Shown here: positions 34,300-44,397 of the stretch, one piece after another
Numbering within the stretch: position 1 is the stretch's first letter
How the letters are laid out: each line of letters starts with the position of its first letter
Origin: Falsochrobactrum shanghaiense
GTDB taxonomy: Bacteria > Pseudomonadota > Alphaproteobacteria > Rhizobiales > Rhizobiaceae
NCBI RefSeq assembly: GCF_003149535.1
Contig: NZ_QGDB01000002.1
Span: forward strand, 434,001-498,000
Reading direction: 5' to 3'
DNA length: 64,000 bases
Program-made: the position numbers and the translations under genes
Notes under the pieces: generated by a model
Seen by the model: only the letters and a program-made list of their open reading frames with translations
Databases searched by the model: none
Told to the model about the DNA's origin: nothing

Positions 34300-35283
34300 T
34301 CATGGCCGGGCTTCGATCTCATCTTCGATATGGGCCTTGATGATTTCATCGAAGGATGTTTCCGCCGTAAAGCCGAGCGCACGGGCGCGATCTGCTTCGA
34401 AACCGGCTGCCCATCCGGCAACGATGCGCATGATCGCTTCGTCCGGCTCATGGCGGATGAGCTTGACCGCCTTTTCACCGGCAACCCGGCGCAAGGCTTC
34501 GATTTGTTCGCCGACTGTGGCACTTAGGCCCGGCATGGAAAGATTGCGGCGGGGACCGATCTTTTCGCTGTCAATAGTGGCGGCATGAATGAGAAATCCG
34601 ACCGCCGATCTTGGCGAGGTGTGCCAGTGCCGGACATTTTCGGGCACGGGCAGCACAGCCTCCTGACCCACCAGCGGTTCGCGCAATATATTGGAAAAGA
34701 AGCCCGACGCCGCCTTGTTCGGCTTGCCGGGACGAATACAGATTGTGGGCAAGCGAATGCCAATGCCGTCAAAAAATCCCCGGCGTGTATAATCGGACAA
34801 AAGAAGTTCGCCGATGGCTTTCTGCGCGCCATAGCTGGTCAGCGGCGTCGTGTGAAAATCGTCCGGAATGGATTGGGGAAGCGGTGTGCCGAACACTGCA
34901 ATCGATGAGGTGAAGACCACGCGCGGTCTGTAGCCGTCTTTCTGGTGGGCGTGGCGGATGGCATCGAACAGATAGCGCGTGCCGTCAAGATTGATGCGAT
35001 AACCCTTGTCGAAATCCAGTTCCGCCTCACCGGAGACGATTGCCGCGAGATGGAAAATGACCTCAGGCCGCGCGGCAATGATTTTTTCGGCAGTTTCGGG
35101 TCTGGAAATATCGGCTGCCAGCGAAACAACATCGCCGGTGAAGCCTGCGGGCGCTTCGGCAGCTGTCACATCAACGAGTATCATCTTTTCAACCGGACGA
35201 TCGCCAAGCGCGCCCTGTGCGGCAATGCGTTGAGCAAGCTTGCGCCCGATCATTCCCGCCGCGCCAATTATTGCAATATGCAT
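34300..35283 (-). CDS. denD: D-erythronate dehydrogenase-like SDR (DenD)
   Basis: A 327-residue NAD-dependent epimerase/dehydrogenase. The Rossmann motif GAAGMIGRKLAQ is near residue 8 and the catalytic YGAQK (Tyr-x-x-x-Lys) appears as TTPLTSYGAQKAIGELLL. FHLAAIVSGEAELDFDKGYR and GIRLPTICIRPGKPNKAASG are characteristic of DenD, which oxidises D-erythronate to 2-oxo-tetronate. ATG 35283 follows AGGAGG with nine bases; the longer frame to 35349 was rejected. First gene of a two-gene operon, divergent from a GntR regulator. Confidence 0.82.
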   Translation of the reverse strand: MHIAIIGAAGMIGRKLAQRIAAQGALGDRPVEKMILVDVTAAEAPAGFTGDVVSLAADISRPETAEKIIAARPEVIFHLAAIVSGEAELDFDKGYRINLDGTRYLFDAIRHAHQKDGYRPRVVFTSSIAVFGTPLPQSIPDDFHTTPLTSYGAQKAIGELLLSDYTRRGFFDGIGIRLPTICIRPGKPNKAASGFFSNILREPLVGQEAVLPVPENVRHWHTSPRSAVGFLIHAATIDSEKIGPRRNLSMPGLSATVGEQIEALRRVAGEKAVKLIRHEPDEAIMRIVAGWAAGFEADRARALGFTAETSFDEIIKAHIEDEIEARP

Positions 35284-35416
35284 ATCCGACAGCCTCCTCA
35301 CACCGTCCGATCCGCTTTCGGGATCTCCCATGAAAGCCCTGCACGCCAAAGGAGGGAGCTCAATCCTTCGTCATTGCGAAAGAACAAACCACCTTTGTCT
35401 TTGCGCACTTGTAATG

Positions 35417-35427
35417 TTGTCTGATAA
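35417..35427. promoter_or_regulatory. Candidate FadR/GntR-type operator
   Basis: TTGTC-T-GATAA is an imperfect palindrome of the TTGTC-N-GACAA kind bound by LldR/NanR-type GntR regulators. It lies between divergent denD (35283) and gntR (35496). Confidence 0.4.
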
Positions 35428-35495
35428 CTTGATATCGAGCTCTTGGGAACCGTTTTCTGCTCCAGGGCGACAGGTGAAATAGGAAAAAGCACAAA

Positions 35496-36245
35496 ATGTC
35501 ACTCAAGGCGAAAAGGCGGGATGCGGGACAGGCAGGAATATTTGGCGAGATCAGGCGCGGCGAGCAGCTTCCCGCTCGCATCGCGACGCAGATCATGCGG
35601 CAGATAGATGAAGGTCATTGGGCACCCGGAGATAAATTGCCGACCGAGCATAGTCTGGCGCAAGGTTTCGGCGTCAGCCGCTCGGTCATCCGCGAAGCCA
35701 TTGCGCAATTGCGCAATGAAGGGCTGATTGAAACGCGACAGGGCGTCGGGGCTTTTGTCATGGAGCCGGAGCGGCGGCAGGCCATCCGGATTGAGCCGGA
35801 AATGCTGGCTGACCGCGACAATTTCCGCAGCCTGTTTCAATTGCGCATGGCGCTTGAAATTGAAGCAGCCGGACTTGCTGCGGTGCATCATGATGCAGAT
35901 GATTTGCACAGGCTTGATACAGCACTTGCACAGATGAGCGGCGCGCAGAAATGGACGGATGAAGGCATTTCCGCTGATCTGGCCTTTCATCGCGCTATCG
36001 CCGCCGCGACCCATAATGAATATTTTCCACATGTCCTGGGCTTCATTGCCGAGCGTATCAATCAGGCGATCAGGGCTGCACGCGCCCGCGCGGTGCTAAA
36101 GGACATCGTCGAGCTTACCATTGGCGAACACGAGCAAATCCGCGATGCCATCGCCATGCGCGATCCTCTGCACGCGCGCACCGTCATGCGTCGGCATATT
36201 GTCGGGGCTGCAGGGCGCGTCAATCTCCAGCTTGAAACATTTTGA
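35496..36245 (+). CDS. GntR-family (FadR subfamily) transcriptional regulator
   Basis: A 249-residue regulator. The winged helix spans residues about 24-90 (ARIATQIMRQIDEGHWAPGD, KLPTEHSLAQGFGVSRSVIR, EAIAQLRNEGLIETRQGVGA), followed by an all-helical FCD ligand domain (MALEIEAAGLAAVHHDADDL; AFHRAIAAATHNEYF with metal-type His; IRDAIAMRDPLHARTVMRRH). AGGAAAAAGCACAAA precedes the ATG. Divergent from denD-FAH and 80 bases before gluconokinase; it likely represses both in response to a sugar acid. Confidence 0.9.
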   Translation: MSLKAKRRDAGQAGIFGEIRRGEQLPARIATQIMRQIDEGHWAPGDKLPTEHSLAQGFGVSRSVIREAIAQLRNEGLIETRQGVGAFVMEPERRQAIRIEPEMLADRDNFRSLFQLRMALEIEAAGLAAVHHDADDLHRLDTALAQMSGAQKWTDEGISADLAFHRAIAAATHNEYFPHVLGFIAERINQAIRAARARAVLKDIVELTIGEHEQIRDAIAMRDPLHARTVMRRHIVGAAGRVNLQLETF

Positions 36246-36325
36246 TGCCGCCCTTTGGAATTCGGACTTGTTAATGATCGGGTTTTGCCTATTGATGCCG
36301 CGACAAGATTTGAGCATGTGAGGGC

Positions 36326-36829
36326 ATGATGCTGCGTATTATAGTCATGGGCGTTTCTGGTTCGGGAAAATCGACCATAGGCGAGAAGCTGGCGGACGCC
36401 CTTGATCTGCCTTTTCTGGAAGGCGATTCACTGCACCCCAAAGCAAATATCGAGAAGATGTCCTCGGGCATTCCCTTGCAGGACGAAGATCGCTGGCCGT
36501 GGCTGGATGAGATCGGTGCTCGCCTCGCGGGGGCAAAAGACGGCATTGTCATTTCGTGTTCGGCGCTTAGAAAAACCTATCGCGATCGCTTGCGCACGGC
36601 TTGCGACGGGCCGCTCCTGTTTGTCTTTCTCGATGGCAGCTTCGAAGTGCTGCATGAGCATATGGGCCATCGTAGCGGCCATTTCATGCCTGTTGCCATG
36701 CTGGAAAGCCAGCTTGCGACATTGGAGAGCCCTGTCGGTGAACCGCTTGTTTTCCGCGCCGATATTGCCGATCCGGTCGAAGATATTGTTGTCCGCAGTC
36801 TTGACTGGATTCGTTCGGGCCAGCGATAG
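36326..36829 (+). CDS. gntK: Gluconokinase
   Basis: A 167-residue carbohydrate kinase that makes 6-phosphogluconate from gluconate and ATP. P-loop GVSGSGKST at residue 9, then LEGDSLHPKANIEKM (substrate region), GIPLQDEDRWPWL and GHFMPVAMLESQLATLE, all typical of GntK. ATG 36326 and 36329 are both usable. It follows gntR in the same direction and ends four bases before the convergent anion permease gene. Confidence 0.93.
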   Translation: MMLRIIVMGVSGSGKSTIGEKLADALDLPFLEGDSLHPKANIEKMSSGIPLQDEDRWPWLDEIGARLAGAKDGIVISCSALRKTYRDRLRTACDGPLLFVFLDGSFEVLHEHMGHRSGHFMPVAMLESQLATLESPVGEPLVFRADIADPVEDIVVRSLDWIRSGQR

Positions 36830-36833
36830 GAAC

Positions 36834-38606
36834 TTATTGCAGCGGCCAGAAGAAGATGAGTGTCGGTACGCTGACCAGCGCGATGAGAACTGAAAGCGGG
36901 AATCCAAGCCGCGGATAATCGGCGAACTTATACCCGCCCGGCCCCATGACCAATGTATTGCACTGATGGCCGATAGGGGTGAGGAAATCACACCCCGCGC
37001 CGATGGCGACCGCCATCAAGAACGCCTCCGGCCGAAAGCCAAGCCCGGTCGCAAAGCTTGTTGCAATCGGCGCCATGACCAGCACGGTTGCCGCATTATT
37101 GAGGAAGGGCGTGACGATCATCGCAGCTATGAGGATAAGCGCCAGAGCGCCTGCGGGCGGCAGTTGAGTGCCGATCCCGGCAAGCCCTTCTGCGATCAGA
37201 TCCGTGCCGCCCGTGACGCGTAAAGCGTCGGAGACGGGAATAAGGGCGGCGAGCATCACCAGAATGGGGCCGTCGATTTCATCATAGACTTCGTTAAGGG
37301 GAATAACCCTGAACAGGAGCATCGCGACGGCGGCAGCGAAAAAGGCGATGGCAACGGGAAGAATGCTGAAAGCAGTGGCAATAACGGCTGCAATGAGTAT
37401 CGCCAATGGAATCAGGCCGCGCCTGACACTGCCCAGCATCAGCTTGCGGCGGGCAAGCGGCAACAGTTCGAATTCGGGGAGAAAGGTCGAAAGCTTGGCC
37501 TGCCGCCCTTGCAGAACGACCACATCGCCAAAACGCAGGGTCACTTCGCTGGGCCGTTCGGTGATGCGTTCTCCGGGGCGGCTGACCGCAAGAAGGTTGA
37601 CGTCATAGCGGGCATAAAGCTCAAGTTTTTGCGCAGTCAGCCCGATGAGCCGCGAGTTTTTCCCAATGACCGATTCCACGACCTCAATGTCGGTCGACCC
37701 GCTCGTATCCGAAGGATTGCGGTTTTCGTTCAGGGTCAGCTTGCCCGAATTGATAACGAGATCGAGCGCCTTGGGATCGCCTTCGAGCAGCACCACATCG
37801 CCTTCCGCAAGAACGGTGTCGGGAAGCGGCGTCATGCGCTGTTTCTTGCGGATGATCGCCATCACCATCGCTTCGCCCTCAGAAGGCTTGATGAGATCGG
37901 TGACGCGCTTGCCAACGACTGGCGAACCCTTGGGAATGCGGGCTTCCGAAGCGTAATTCTTGATCTTGATCGCTTCATTGAGCGAGACGTTGCCCCGGCT
38001 TCGCTGCGGCACGAGCCAATAGAACCCGGTCAGATAGATCAGGCCCACCACCGCCAGCACGGCGCCAACCGGGGTGAAGTCGAACATGGTGAAAGGTTCG
38101 CCGACCAGCTCTCCGCGAATGCGGGATACCACGATATTGGGCGAGGTGCCGACCTGCGTCATCAATCCGCCCAGAAGCGCTCCGAATGCCATGGGCATAA
38201 GGAATGTCGAAGGGGAAACATTGGACCGGCGCGCAAACTGAAAGGCGACCGGGATCATGATCGCCAGTGCGCCGACGTTTTTCACGAAAGCGGAAAGAAT
38301 GGTGACGATGGCGACGAGCACCGCCAGTTGCAGCCGGAGACTGTTGATGTCGGGCAGAAACCGCTGCACCGCTTCCTGCATCAGACCGGAGCGGGCAACG
38401 CCTGCACTGACCACCAAAGCGCTGCCGACGATGATGACAATATCGTCGCTAAAGCCGGTGAAAGCCTGATCATAAGGCACGACGCCAACGGCAACCGCAA
38501 GAAGAAGGGCGCAGAGTGCGACCACGTCGTAGCGAAACCGCCCCCAGATAAATGCCCCCATCATGAGAATGATGACTGCAAAGGACAATATCTGCTGATG
38601 GGTCAT
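36834..38606 (-). CDS. SLC13/DASS-type anion permease with TrkA-C domains
   Basis: A 590-residue inner-membrane transporter. The first half holds VVALCALLLAVAVGVVPYDQ and AFTGFSDDIVIIVGSALVVS; the second half has NNAATVLVMAPIATSFATGL and GAGCDFLTPIGHQCNTLVMG, the two hairpin regions of the family. Residues about 200-380 are two RCK_C/TrkA-C domains (IPKGSPVVGKRVTDLI; LAEGDVVLLEGDP; LRFGDVVVLQGR). ATG 38606 is taken; a 27-residue extension to 38687 is unlikely. Sulfate or dicarboxylate substrates are possible; context does not decide. Confidence 0.86.
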   Translation of the reverse strand: MTHQQILSFAVIILMMGAFIWGRFRYDVVALCALLLAVAVGVVPYDQAFTGFSDDIVIIVGSALVVSAGVARSGLMQEAVQRFLPDINSLRLQLAVLVAIVTILSAFVKNVGALAIMIPVAFQFARRSNVSPSTFLMPMAFGALLGGLMTQVGTSPNIVVSRIRGELVGEPFTMFDFTPVGAVLAVVGLIYLTGFYWLVPQRSRGNVSLNEAIKIKNYASEARIPKGSPVVGKRVTDLIKPSEGEAMVMAIIRKKQRMTPLPDTVLAEGDVVLLEGDPKALDLVINSGKLTLNENRNPSDTSGSTDIEVVESVIGKNSRLIGLTAQKLELYARYDVNLLAVSRPGERITERPSEVTLRFGDVVVLQGRQAKLSTFLPEFELLPLARRKLMLGSVRRGLIPLAILIAAVIATAFSILPVAIAFFAAAVAMLLFRVIPLNEVYDEIDGPILVMLAALIPVSDALRVTGGTDLIAEGLAGIGTQLPPAGALALILIAAMIVTPFLNNAATVLVMAPIATSFATGLGFRPEAFLMAVAIGAGCDFLTPIGHQCNTLVMGPGGYKFADYPRLGFPLSVLIALVSVPTLIFFWPLQ

Positions 38607-38720
38607 GAAACGCGGAATCCCCAGTCTGGAAATATGGAGAGAAACTGTTCCGCATTGTGTAGCGCATAAGCATGAGGCATAAAACAACTATTCAAGCGCA
38701 TATGCATATGTCGCATGGAG

Positions 38721-38750
38721 AAAAAAGCGGGACCGCTCCTGAGCGCTCCC
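38721..38750 (-). terminator. Terminator of the ugp operon
   Basis: On the minus strand GGGAGCGCT pairs with AGCGGTCCC, with one mismatch, around CAGG and is followed by GC and six T, 18 bases past the ugpC stop. Confidence 0.75.
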
Positions 38751-38768
38751 GTTACGGATTTTCGACAG

Positions 38769-39827
38769 TCAGGCGCTGACACGCTTCCCATTTGCATCGA
38801 ATATATGAATGTTGCGCGCCGATGCGCCGATTCTGACCACTTCATCCACATTATGGCCTGCGCGGCCCGCAACCCGGAAGATCAGCGGCTTGCCATCAGG
38901 CAGCGTGCTGTGAATATAGCTTTCGGCCCCGATAAGTTCGATGGCGTCGATGCGGGCCTGGGCATTGAAGCCGTCTTCGGCAGCATCGCCTTCTTCCAGA
39001 ATGCGAATATCCTCCGGGCGTATGCCCAGGCTGAACTTATCCCCGGAGGGCAGGGTGACGGCACGGCCCGGTTGCCATGCTGCGGACTGACCGCCTTCGA
39101 ACAGGTTCATGGATGGCGAGCCGATGAATGTCGCGACGAAAGTCGTTGCCGGTTTTTCATAAAGTTCAATCGGCGTGCCGACCTGCTCGATATGGCCTGC
39201 ATTCAGCACCACCAGCCGGTCGGCCATGGTCATGGCTTCCATCTGGTCATGGGTGACATAGACGCTCGTCGTCCCCAGCGAGCGTTGCAGGCGCTTGATT
39301 TCCACCCGCATCTGCACGCGCAATTTGGCGTCGAGATTGGAAAGGGGTTCATCGAAAAGAAAAGCAGCCGGTTCGCGTACGATAGCACGCCCCATCGCGA
39401 CACGCTGGCGTTGCCCGCCGGACAATTGCCGTGGCTTGCGTTCAAGAAACGGCTCTATTTCCAGCGCTTTTGCGGCTTTTGTTATGCGGCGTTCGATCTC
39501 GTCTTTCGCTGTCTTACGGTTTTTCAGCCCATAGGCGAGGTTGTCGCGCACCGACATATGCGGATAAAGCGCATAATTCTGGAAGACCATGGCGATGTCG
39601 CGATGGGCCGGTTCCACATCGTTTACCACGCGTTCGCCGATGGCAATGGTGCCTGCGCTGATGCCTTCAAGCCCCGCGATCATGCGAAGAAGCGTCGATT
39701 TTCCGCAGCCGGACGGACCGACCAGAACGACGAATTCCCCATCCTGGATTTCCAGCGAAACGCCTTTAATGACGTCGACATTGCCGCCATAGCTCTTGCG
39801 GACATTATCAAGAACGATCTTGCTCAT
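38769..39827 (-). CDS. ugpC: sn-Glycerol-3-phosphate ABC transporter ATPase UgpC
   Basis: A 352-residue MalK/UgpC-type ATPase. Walker [14 protein letters not shown]-loop [13 protein letters not shown], signature [13 protein letters not shown], Walker [14 protein letters not shown] and the C-terminal OB-type regulatory domain ([16 protein letters not shown]) are present. Length is close to E. coli UgpC (356). The ATG shares one base with the ugpE stop (TAATG), so translation is coupled. Last gene of ugpBAEC; no ugpQ follows. Confidence 0.93.
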   Translation of the reverse strand: MSKIVLDNVRKSYGGNVDVIKGVSLEIQDGEFVVLVGPSGCGKSTLLRMIAGLEGISAGTIAIGERVVNDVEPAHRDIAMVFQNYALYPHMSVRDNLAYGLKNRKTAKDEIERRITKAAKALEIEPFLERKPRQLSGGQRQRVAMGRAIVREPAAFLFDEPLSNLDAKLRVQMRVEIKRLQRSLGTTSVYVTHDQMEAMTMADRLVVLNAGHIEQVGTPIELYEKPATTFVATFIGSPSMNLFEGGQSAAWQPGRAVTLPSGDKFSLGIRPEDIRILEEGDAAEDGFNAQARIDAIELIGAESYIHSTLPDGKPLIFRVAGRAGHNVDEVVRIGASARNIHIFDANGKRVSA

Positions 39828-40675
39828 TATTTTTCCGTTTCAACGAGACCTTTGACGAACCAGCGCTGCATCAGCACCACGACGAGGATTGGCGGCAAAA
39901 TGGCCAGAATAGCCGTCACCATCACATAATTCCACGGCGTGGAGGCATCGGCGAAATCCACCATACGGCGCAGGCCGATGATGATGGTATTCATCTGTGC
40001 GTCATTGGTGACGAGCAGCGGCCAGAGATATTGGGTCCATCCATAAATGAAGAGAATGACGAAAAGGGCAGCGATATTCGTCTTCGAAAGCGGCAGCAGA
40101 ATATCGCGCATGAAGCGAAGCGGACCGGCATTGTCCATGCGTGCGGCTTCGACCAGTTCGCCCGGAATGGTCAGGAAAAACTGCCGAAACAGGAAAGTCG
40201 CCGTGGCAGACGCGATAAGCGGCAGCGTAAGCCCGGCATAGGTATCGATCATGCCAAGATCGACGATGACCTTGTAGGTCGGCAATATGCGCACTTCCAC
40301 CGGAAGCATGAGTGTGACGAAGATCATCCAGAAGAAGAACATGCGGAAGGGAAAGCGAAAGAACACGATCGCGAAGGCCGACATGAAGGAAATGATGATC
40401 TTGCCGATAGCGATCACCATGGCGACGACGAATGAATTCCAAAGCAACCGTTCGAGGCTCACCCCGACGGTGCGCTCGACACCGCCAAAAATCGCCTCCT
40501 TATAATTTTCGATCATGTGACTGCCGGGCAGCAGCGAAATTGGCGGGCGAATGATTTCGCCAGAGGTCATGGTCGAAGCGACATAGGTGTAATAAATCGG
40601 GAAGGCGACGATGATGATCCCGATGACGAGGATCAGATGCGCCAGCAAGTTTGAGATCGGGCGTTTTTCAATCAT
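39827..40675 (-). CDS. ugpE: sn-Glycerol-3-phosphate ABC transporter permease UgpE
   Basis: A 282-residue inner-membrane permease with six helices ([20 protein letters not shown] first). The EAA loop reads [20 protein letters not shown] and the C-terminal [20 protein letters not shown] helix fits UgpE (281 residues in E. coli). It starts ten bases after ugpA and its stop overlaps the ugpC start. Confidence 0.93.
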   Translation of the reverse strand: MIEKRPISNLLAHLILVIGIIIVAFPIYYTYVASTMTSGEIIRPPISLLPGSHMIENYKEAIFGGVERTVGVSLERLLWNSFVVAMVIAIGKIIISFMSAFAIVFFRFPFRMFFFWMIFVTLMLPVEVRILPTYKVIVDLGMIDTYAGLTLPLIASATATFLFRQFFLTIPGELVEAARMDNAGPLRFMRDILLPLSKTNIAALFVILFIYGWTQYLWPLLVTNDAQMNTIIIGLRRMVDFADASTPWNYVMVTAILAILPPILVVVLMQRWFVKGLVETEK

Positions 40676-40685
40676 CTTCGCCTCA

Positions 40686-41567
40686 TCACGAATAATGCAC
40701 CCGCTTCTCGATGAAGCGGAACTGGAAGGCGGTCAGGGCGATCACGATAATCATCAGGATAACCGACTGGGCGGAAGAGGAGCCAAGGTTGAGATTGACG
40801 AACCCGTCATTATAAACCTTGTAGACCAGCGTTTCGGTCGCCTTGGCCGGACCGCCGCCGGTGACGGCATGAATGATGCCGAACGTATCGAAGAAGGCAT
40901 AGACCGTATTGACCACGAGCAGGAAGAATGTGGTGGGCGCAAGCAGCGGAAACATGATGGTCCAGAATCGGCGCGCGCCGCGCGCACCGTCAATGGCAGC
41001 GGCTTCGATCAATGATTTGGGAATAGCCTGCAAGCCTGCGACAAAGAACAGGAAATTATAGGAAATCTGTTTCCATGCAGCGGCAACGACCACCAGCCCC
41101 ATGGCCTGATTGCCATCAAGCAGTGGATCCCACGCAAAACCATTGCGGCGCAGGATATAGGCCAGCGTTCCCATTGCCGGATTGAACATGAAGAGCCACA
41201 GCATGCCTGCAACCGCCGGCGCGACGGCATAGGGCCAGATGAGCAATGTACGATAGAATGTCTTGCCGCGTATGACCCGGTCGGCGGAGGTCGCAAGTAA
41301 TAATGCGACGCCCATCGCCAGCAATGCAGTCAGCACATTGAAGACAATCGTTATCTTGACGGAATGCAGATAATTAGGGTCGCTCAATATGGTTGTGAAG
41401 TTGGACAGCCCGACAAAGGTTGATCTTAGTCCGAAGGCGTCTTCGCGTAAAAACGACTGATAGATTGCCTGACTAGCCGGCCAGAAAAAGAAAACCACCG
41501 TCAGGATGATTTGTGGCGCAAGCAGGAAATAGGGCAATATCTTATTTGGAAATATGACTTTCTGCAC
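40686..41567 (-). CDS. ugpA: sn-Glycerol-3-phosphate ABC transporter permease UgpA
   Basis: A 293-residue inner-membrane permease; E. coli UgpA has 295. The start [20 protein letters not shown] from GTG 41567, with GAGGA upstream, matches the family better than the TTG at 41591. Later [20 protein letters not shown], the EAA loop [20 protein letters not shown] and [15 protein letters not shown] are diagnostic. Second gene of the operon. Confidence 0.93.
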   Translation of the reverse strand: MQKVIFPNKILPYFLLAPQIILTVVFFFWPASQAIYQSFLREDAFGLRSTFVGLSNFTTILSDPNYLHSVKITIVFNVLTALLAMGVALLLATSADRVIRGKTFYRTLLIWPYAVAPAVAGMLWLFMFNPAMGTLAYILRRNGFAWDPLLDGNQAMGLVVVAAAWKQISYNFLFFVAGLQAIPKSLIEAAAIDGARGARRFWTIMFPLLAPTTFFLLVVNTVYAFFDTFGIIHAVTGGGPAKATETLVYKVYNDGFVNLNLGSSSAQSVILMIIVIALTAFQFRFIEKRVHYS

Positions 41568-41592
41568 GGATGGCTTCCTCGCGGACAACAAA

Positions 41593-41618
41593 GCCGCCTG
41601 ATTTTGGCATCAGGCGGC
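41593..41618 (-). promoter_or_regulatory. Stem-loop between ugpB and ugpA
   Basis: GCCGCCTGA and TCAGGCGGC are exact complements around eight bases, followed on the minus strand by TTTGTTG. Likely partial terminator or mRNA 3' stabiliser that raises ugpB over ugpAEC. Confidence 0.6.
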
Positions 41619-41636
41619 ATGTTTTAATTCATTCCG

Positions 41637-42938
41637 TTATTGAGCGGCTGCGATAGCTTCATTGGCGCGCTTGACGCCATTCTCAAGCGCGGTTTTCGCA
41701 TCCTGCTTGCCGCCGAGCATGGCCTCGAATTCTTCATTGAGAATGTCGCGAACCTGCGGCAGGTTGACGAGGCGTACGCCCTTGGAGTTCTCGGTCGGCG
41801 CCTTGCCCATCATCTGAAGGATCGGCGTTTCACGGCCCGGATTCTTCTCATAGAAATCCGACTTCTTCGTTTCCTCATAGGCCGCCATCGTTACCGGCAG
41901 ATAACCTGATTTTTCGTGCAACTTGACCTGAATCTTGGTCTGGGAAAGGAAGTTGAAGAACTCGGCGACGCCTTTGTACTGATCGTCGCTCAGACCTGCG
42001 AATACCCATAGGCTGGCGCCACCCGGAATCGTGTTCTGCGGACCATGACCTTCATAATAGGGCAGTTGGCCGATGCCGTAATTAATGCCGGATTTCACCA
42101 CATCGCCAAGGCCGCCGGACGATTCGGTCAGCATGGCGCATTCGCCGGAGGTAAAGAGCTGCTTGGCCTCGGAAGTGCGCCCGCCATAACGGAAGGTGTC
42201 ATCCTTGGCGAGATCGGCGATCGCCTGAAAATGCTCGATATAAAGCGGCGAGTTGATTTCAAGCTTTACGTCCGTGCCACCAAGCCCGTTTTCATTGGTG
42301 CCATAGGGAACATTGTTCCAGGCCGCAAAATTTTCGGTCTGGATCCAGGTCAGCCAGGTCGAGGTAAAGCCACATTGCGAAGCGCCGCTGGCCTTGATTT
42401 TCTTTGCAGCCTCAAACACTTCCGGCCAGGTCTTTGGCGGCGTGTTTTCATCGAGGCCAGCCTTCTTGAAGGCGTCCTTGTTGTAATAAAGGATCGGCGA
42501 AGAGGAATTGTAGGGGAAGGACAGCATGGTGCCGTCGGGCTTTGAATAATATGCCACGATACCGGGCAGATATTGCGACTTGTCGAACTTGTAGCCGCCC
42601 TTTTCGAGCACTTCGGCTGCGGGAACGACCGCGCCTTCCGCCGCCATCATCACGCCGCTGCCTGCATCGAACACCTGAATGATTGCAGGCGGCTGCTTGG
42701 AACGGAATGCGGCAATACCGGCATTCAGCGTTTCGGGATAGCTGCCCTTGTAAACCGGTACGATCTTGTATTCGCTCTGGCTTTCATTGAACTCGTTGGT
42801 GAGTTCATTGATCATTTCATTGTTGGCGCCGGTCATGCCGTGCCACCATGCCAGTTCCGTCTGGGCGAAAGCCTGCGAACCGATGGTGAGGGCCAGTGCG
42901 CCGGTAAGCGCTGAAGTCGTAATCAGACGGGTAAGCAT
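41637..42938 (-). CDS. ugpB: sn-Glycerol-3-phosphate-binding periplasmic protein UgpB
   Basis: A 433-residue binding protein. Signal peptide MLTRLITTSALTGALALTIG then SQAFA. The mature part follows E. coli UgpB: ELAWWHGMTGANNEMINELT, YKIVPVYKGSYPETLNAGIA, FPYNSSSPILYYNKDAFKKA and WIQTENFAAWN. The perfect site CGAGGAGGAAAC before ATG 42938 decides the start over a longer frame. It imports glycerol-3-phosphate and glycerophosphodiesters. Divergent from a LacI regulator. Confidence 0.94.
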   Translation of the reverse strand: MLTRLITTSALTGALALTIGSQAFAQTELAWWHGMTGANNEMINELTNEFNESQSEYKIVPVYKGSYPETLNAGIAAFRSKQPPAIIQVFDAGSGVMMAAEGAVVPAAEVLEKGGYKFDKSQYLPGIVAYYSKPDGTMLSFPYNSSSPILYYNKDAFKKAGLDENTPPKTWPEVFEAAKKIKASGASQCGFTSTWLTWIQTENFAAWNNVPYGTNENGLGGTDVKLEINSPLYIEHFQAIADLAKDDTFRYGGRTSEAKQLFTSGECAMLTESSGGLGDVVKSGINYGIGQLPYYEGHGPQNTIPGGASLWVFAGLSDDQYKGVAEFFNFLSQTKIQVKLHEKSGYLPVTMAAYEETKKSDFYEKNPGRETPILQMMGKAPTENSKGVRLVNLPQVRDILNEEFEAMLGGKQDAKTALENGVKRANEAIAAAQ

Positions 42939-43322
42939 GTTTCCTCCTCGAAGATGAGATTGCCTGAACATCAAGGACGATATGCATTGTCCCTGCGGTC
43001 CGGGCATCGGCATTTTATTATTGCACTATATGAATGCAATTTTTGACGAAGGATCAACCTTCAATTTCTTCAATGGCAGAATAAATGCGAAAACGGTAGC
43101 GGTTAAAATGAAAAAAAACGAAAAAGAATCGATAATAATGAAGGATTATGTGGATAGATTTGAATTATGTGGCTGATCTGGCGGCTACACGATTAAAGAC
43201 AATGTTGACCGATAAGTGCGTCTTCACTGATATATCGCATAAATCCCGACGGGCCTGTTTTGTTTCATCCCTTTGAAACCGAACAGGATTGCCCGATGAA
43301 AAATAATCATGCGGGGAGGAAA
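42939..43322. other. Divergent promoter region of ugpB and lacI-type gene
   Basis: AT-rich, with no gene. An imperfect dyad GGACGATATGCATTGTCC lies at 42975-42992, 37 bases upstream of ugpB, and ATTGCA/TGCAAT arms surround 43021-43041. Either could be a LacI-type operator. No PhoB box was identified by eye. Confidence 0.45.
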
Positions 43323-44354
43323 ATGAGCGCAGACGATCACAGGAAAAGCAGGGTTACGCTGCTGGATGTCGCACGCCATGCAAATGTTTCGCGCGCGACG
43401 GTTTCTCTCGTTGTGCGCAAAAGCCCGCTCGTGAGCGAGGCAACGCGCGCAAAGGTCGAGCGGGTTCTTCACGAACTGGGCTATATCTACAATATGGGCG
43501 CGGCCAGCCTGCGCGCCGAACGTTCCAATACGGTCGGGGTGATCGTCCCCACGCTTGGCAATCCTTTTTATGGTGAGCTTCTGTCAGGCATAGACAGCGT
43601 GGTCGGCGAAACGGGGATGGCGGTGATTCTCGCCAATAGCGGCGAGCAGTTCTCGCGCCAGAGCCTGTTGCTGCAACGGATGCGCGAGCATGGGGTGGAC
43701 GGCATCATCGCGTCCTTGACTGCGGAAACGCAGGCCGAATGCATCGAGCAGATTTCCGATTGGGGATTGCCGGTTGTGCAGGTCCTGCGTCAGGTAACGG
43801 ACCGGCTGGATTATGCCGGCGTGGATTATGCCGGAGGCATGCAGCAGGCGGTCGATTACCTCGCCTCGCTGGGCCACCGGGAGATTGCCTTTGCCGTGCA
43901 TGGACCCGTTCATTCCGCGTATCGCGAGCGCATCGAGGGGTTCCGGGGCGCGATGCTGGAGCGCGGCCTCGATCCTGATCTGATCGTGCGGGTTCCGATG
44001 GCAATGCCCGACATCGCCAGTGCGGTGCCGCTTTTATTCGAACGGAAGACACCCACTGCCACAATCTGCTTCAACGATGTGATCGCCCTGGGACTTGCCG
44101 CAGGGCTTTACGACAGTGGCCGCGTGATCGGGCAGGATTTCTCGCTGGTCGGTTTCGACGACGTTTCGGACGCTGAGGCCACGCGGCCCAGACTGACATC
44201 CGTTTCGAGCAGACCCACCACGGTCGGGCAGAATGCGGCGCGTCTTTTATTGCAGCGCATCGCGAAACCCCATCGCGCCCCGCAACAAATTGTCAGCAAG
44301 ACTTATCTGAAAATTCGGCAGTCCTGTGGACCTGTTGATGCTTTTACTATCTAA
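43323..44354 (+). CDS. LacI-family transcriptional regulator
   Basis: A 343-residue regulator. The HTH begins at residue 11 (VTLLDVARHANVSRATVSLV) with hinge helix NMGAASLRAERSNTVGVIVP; the sugar-binding-like core follows (TLGNPFYGELLSGID, DYAGGMQQAVDYLASLGHRE, TICFNDVIALGLAAGLY, DFSLVGFDDVSDAEATRPRL). ATG 43323 follows GGGGAGGAAA; ATG 43296 is the alternative. It is divergent from ugpB and 107 bases upstream of an amino-acid ABC operon, so either could be its target. Confidence 0.9.
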   Translation: MSADDHRKSRVTLLDVARHANVSRATVSLVVRKSPLVSEATRAKVERVLHELGYIYNMGAASLRAERSNTVGVIVPTLGNPFYGELLSGIDSVVGETGMAVILANSGEQFSRQSLLLQRMREHGVDGIIASLTAETQAECIEQISDWGLPVVQVLRQVTDRLDYAGVDYAGGMQQAVDYLASLGHREIAFAVHGPVHSAYRERIEGFRGAMLERGLDPDLIVRVPMAMPDIASAVPLLFERKTPTATICFNDVIALGLAAGLYDSGRVIGQDFSLVGFDDVSDAEATRPRLTSVSSRPTTVGQNAARLLLQRIAKPHRAPQQIVSKTYLKIRQSCGPVDAFTI

Positions 44355-44397
44355 TTCAGAAATCGCCTATTGCGTATTGACTGACCGCCCTGAGCGT

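Noticed and set aside
37509-38669. 386-codon plus-strand open frame
   Set aside because: Antisense to the SLC13-type permease; His/Arg-rich shadow sequence.
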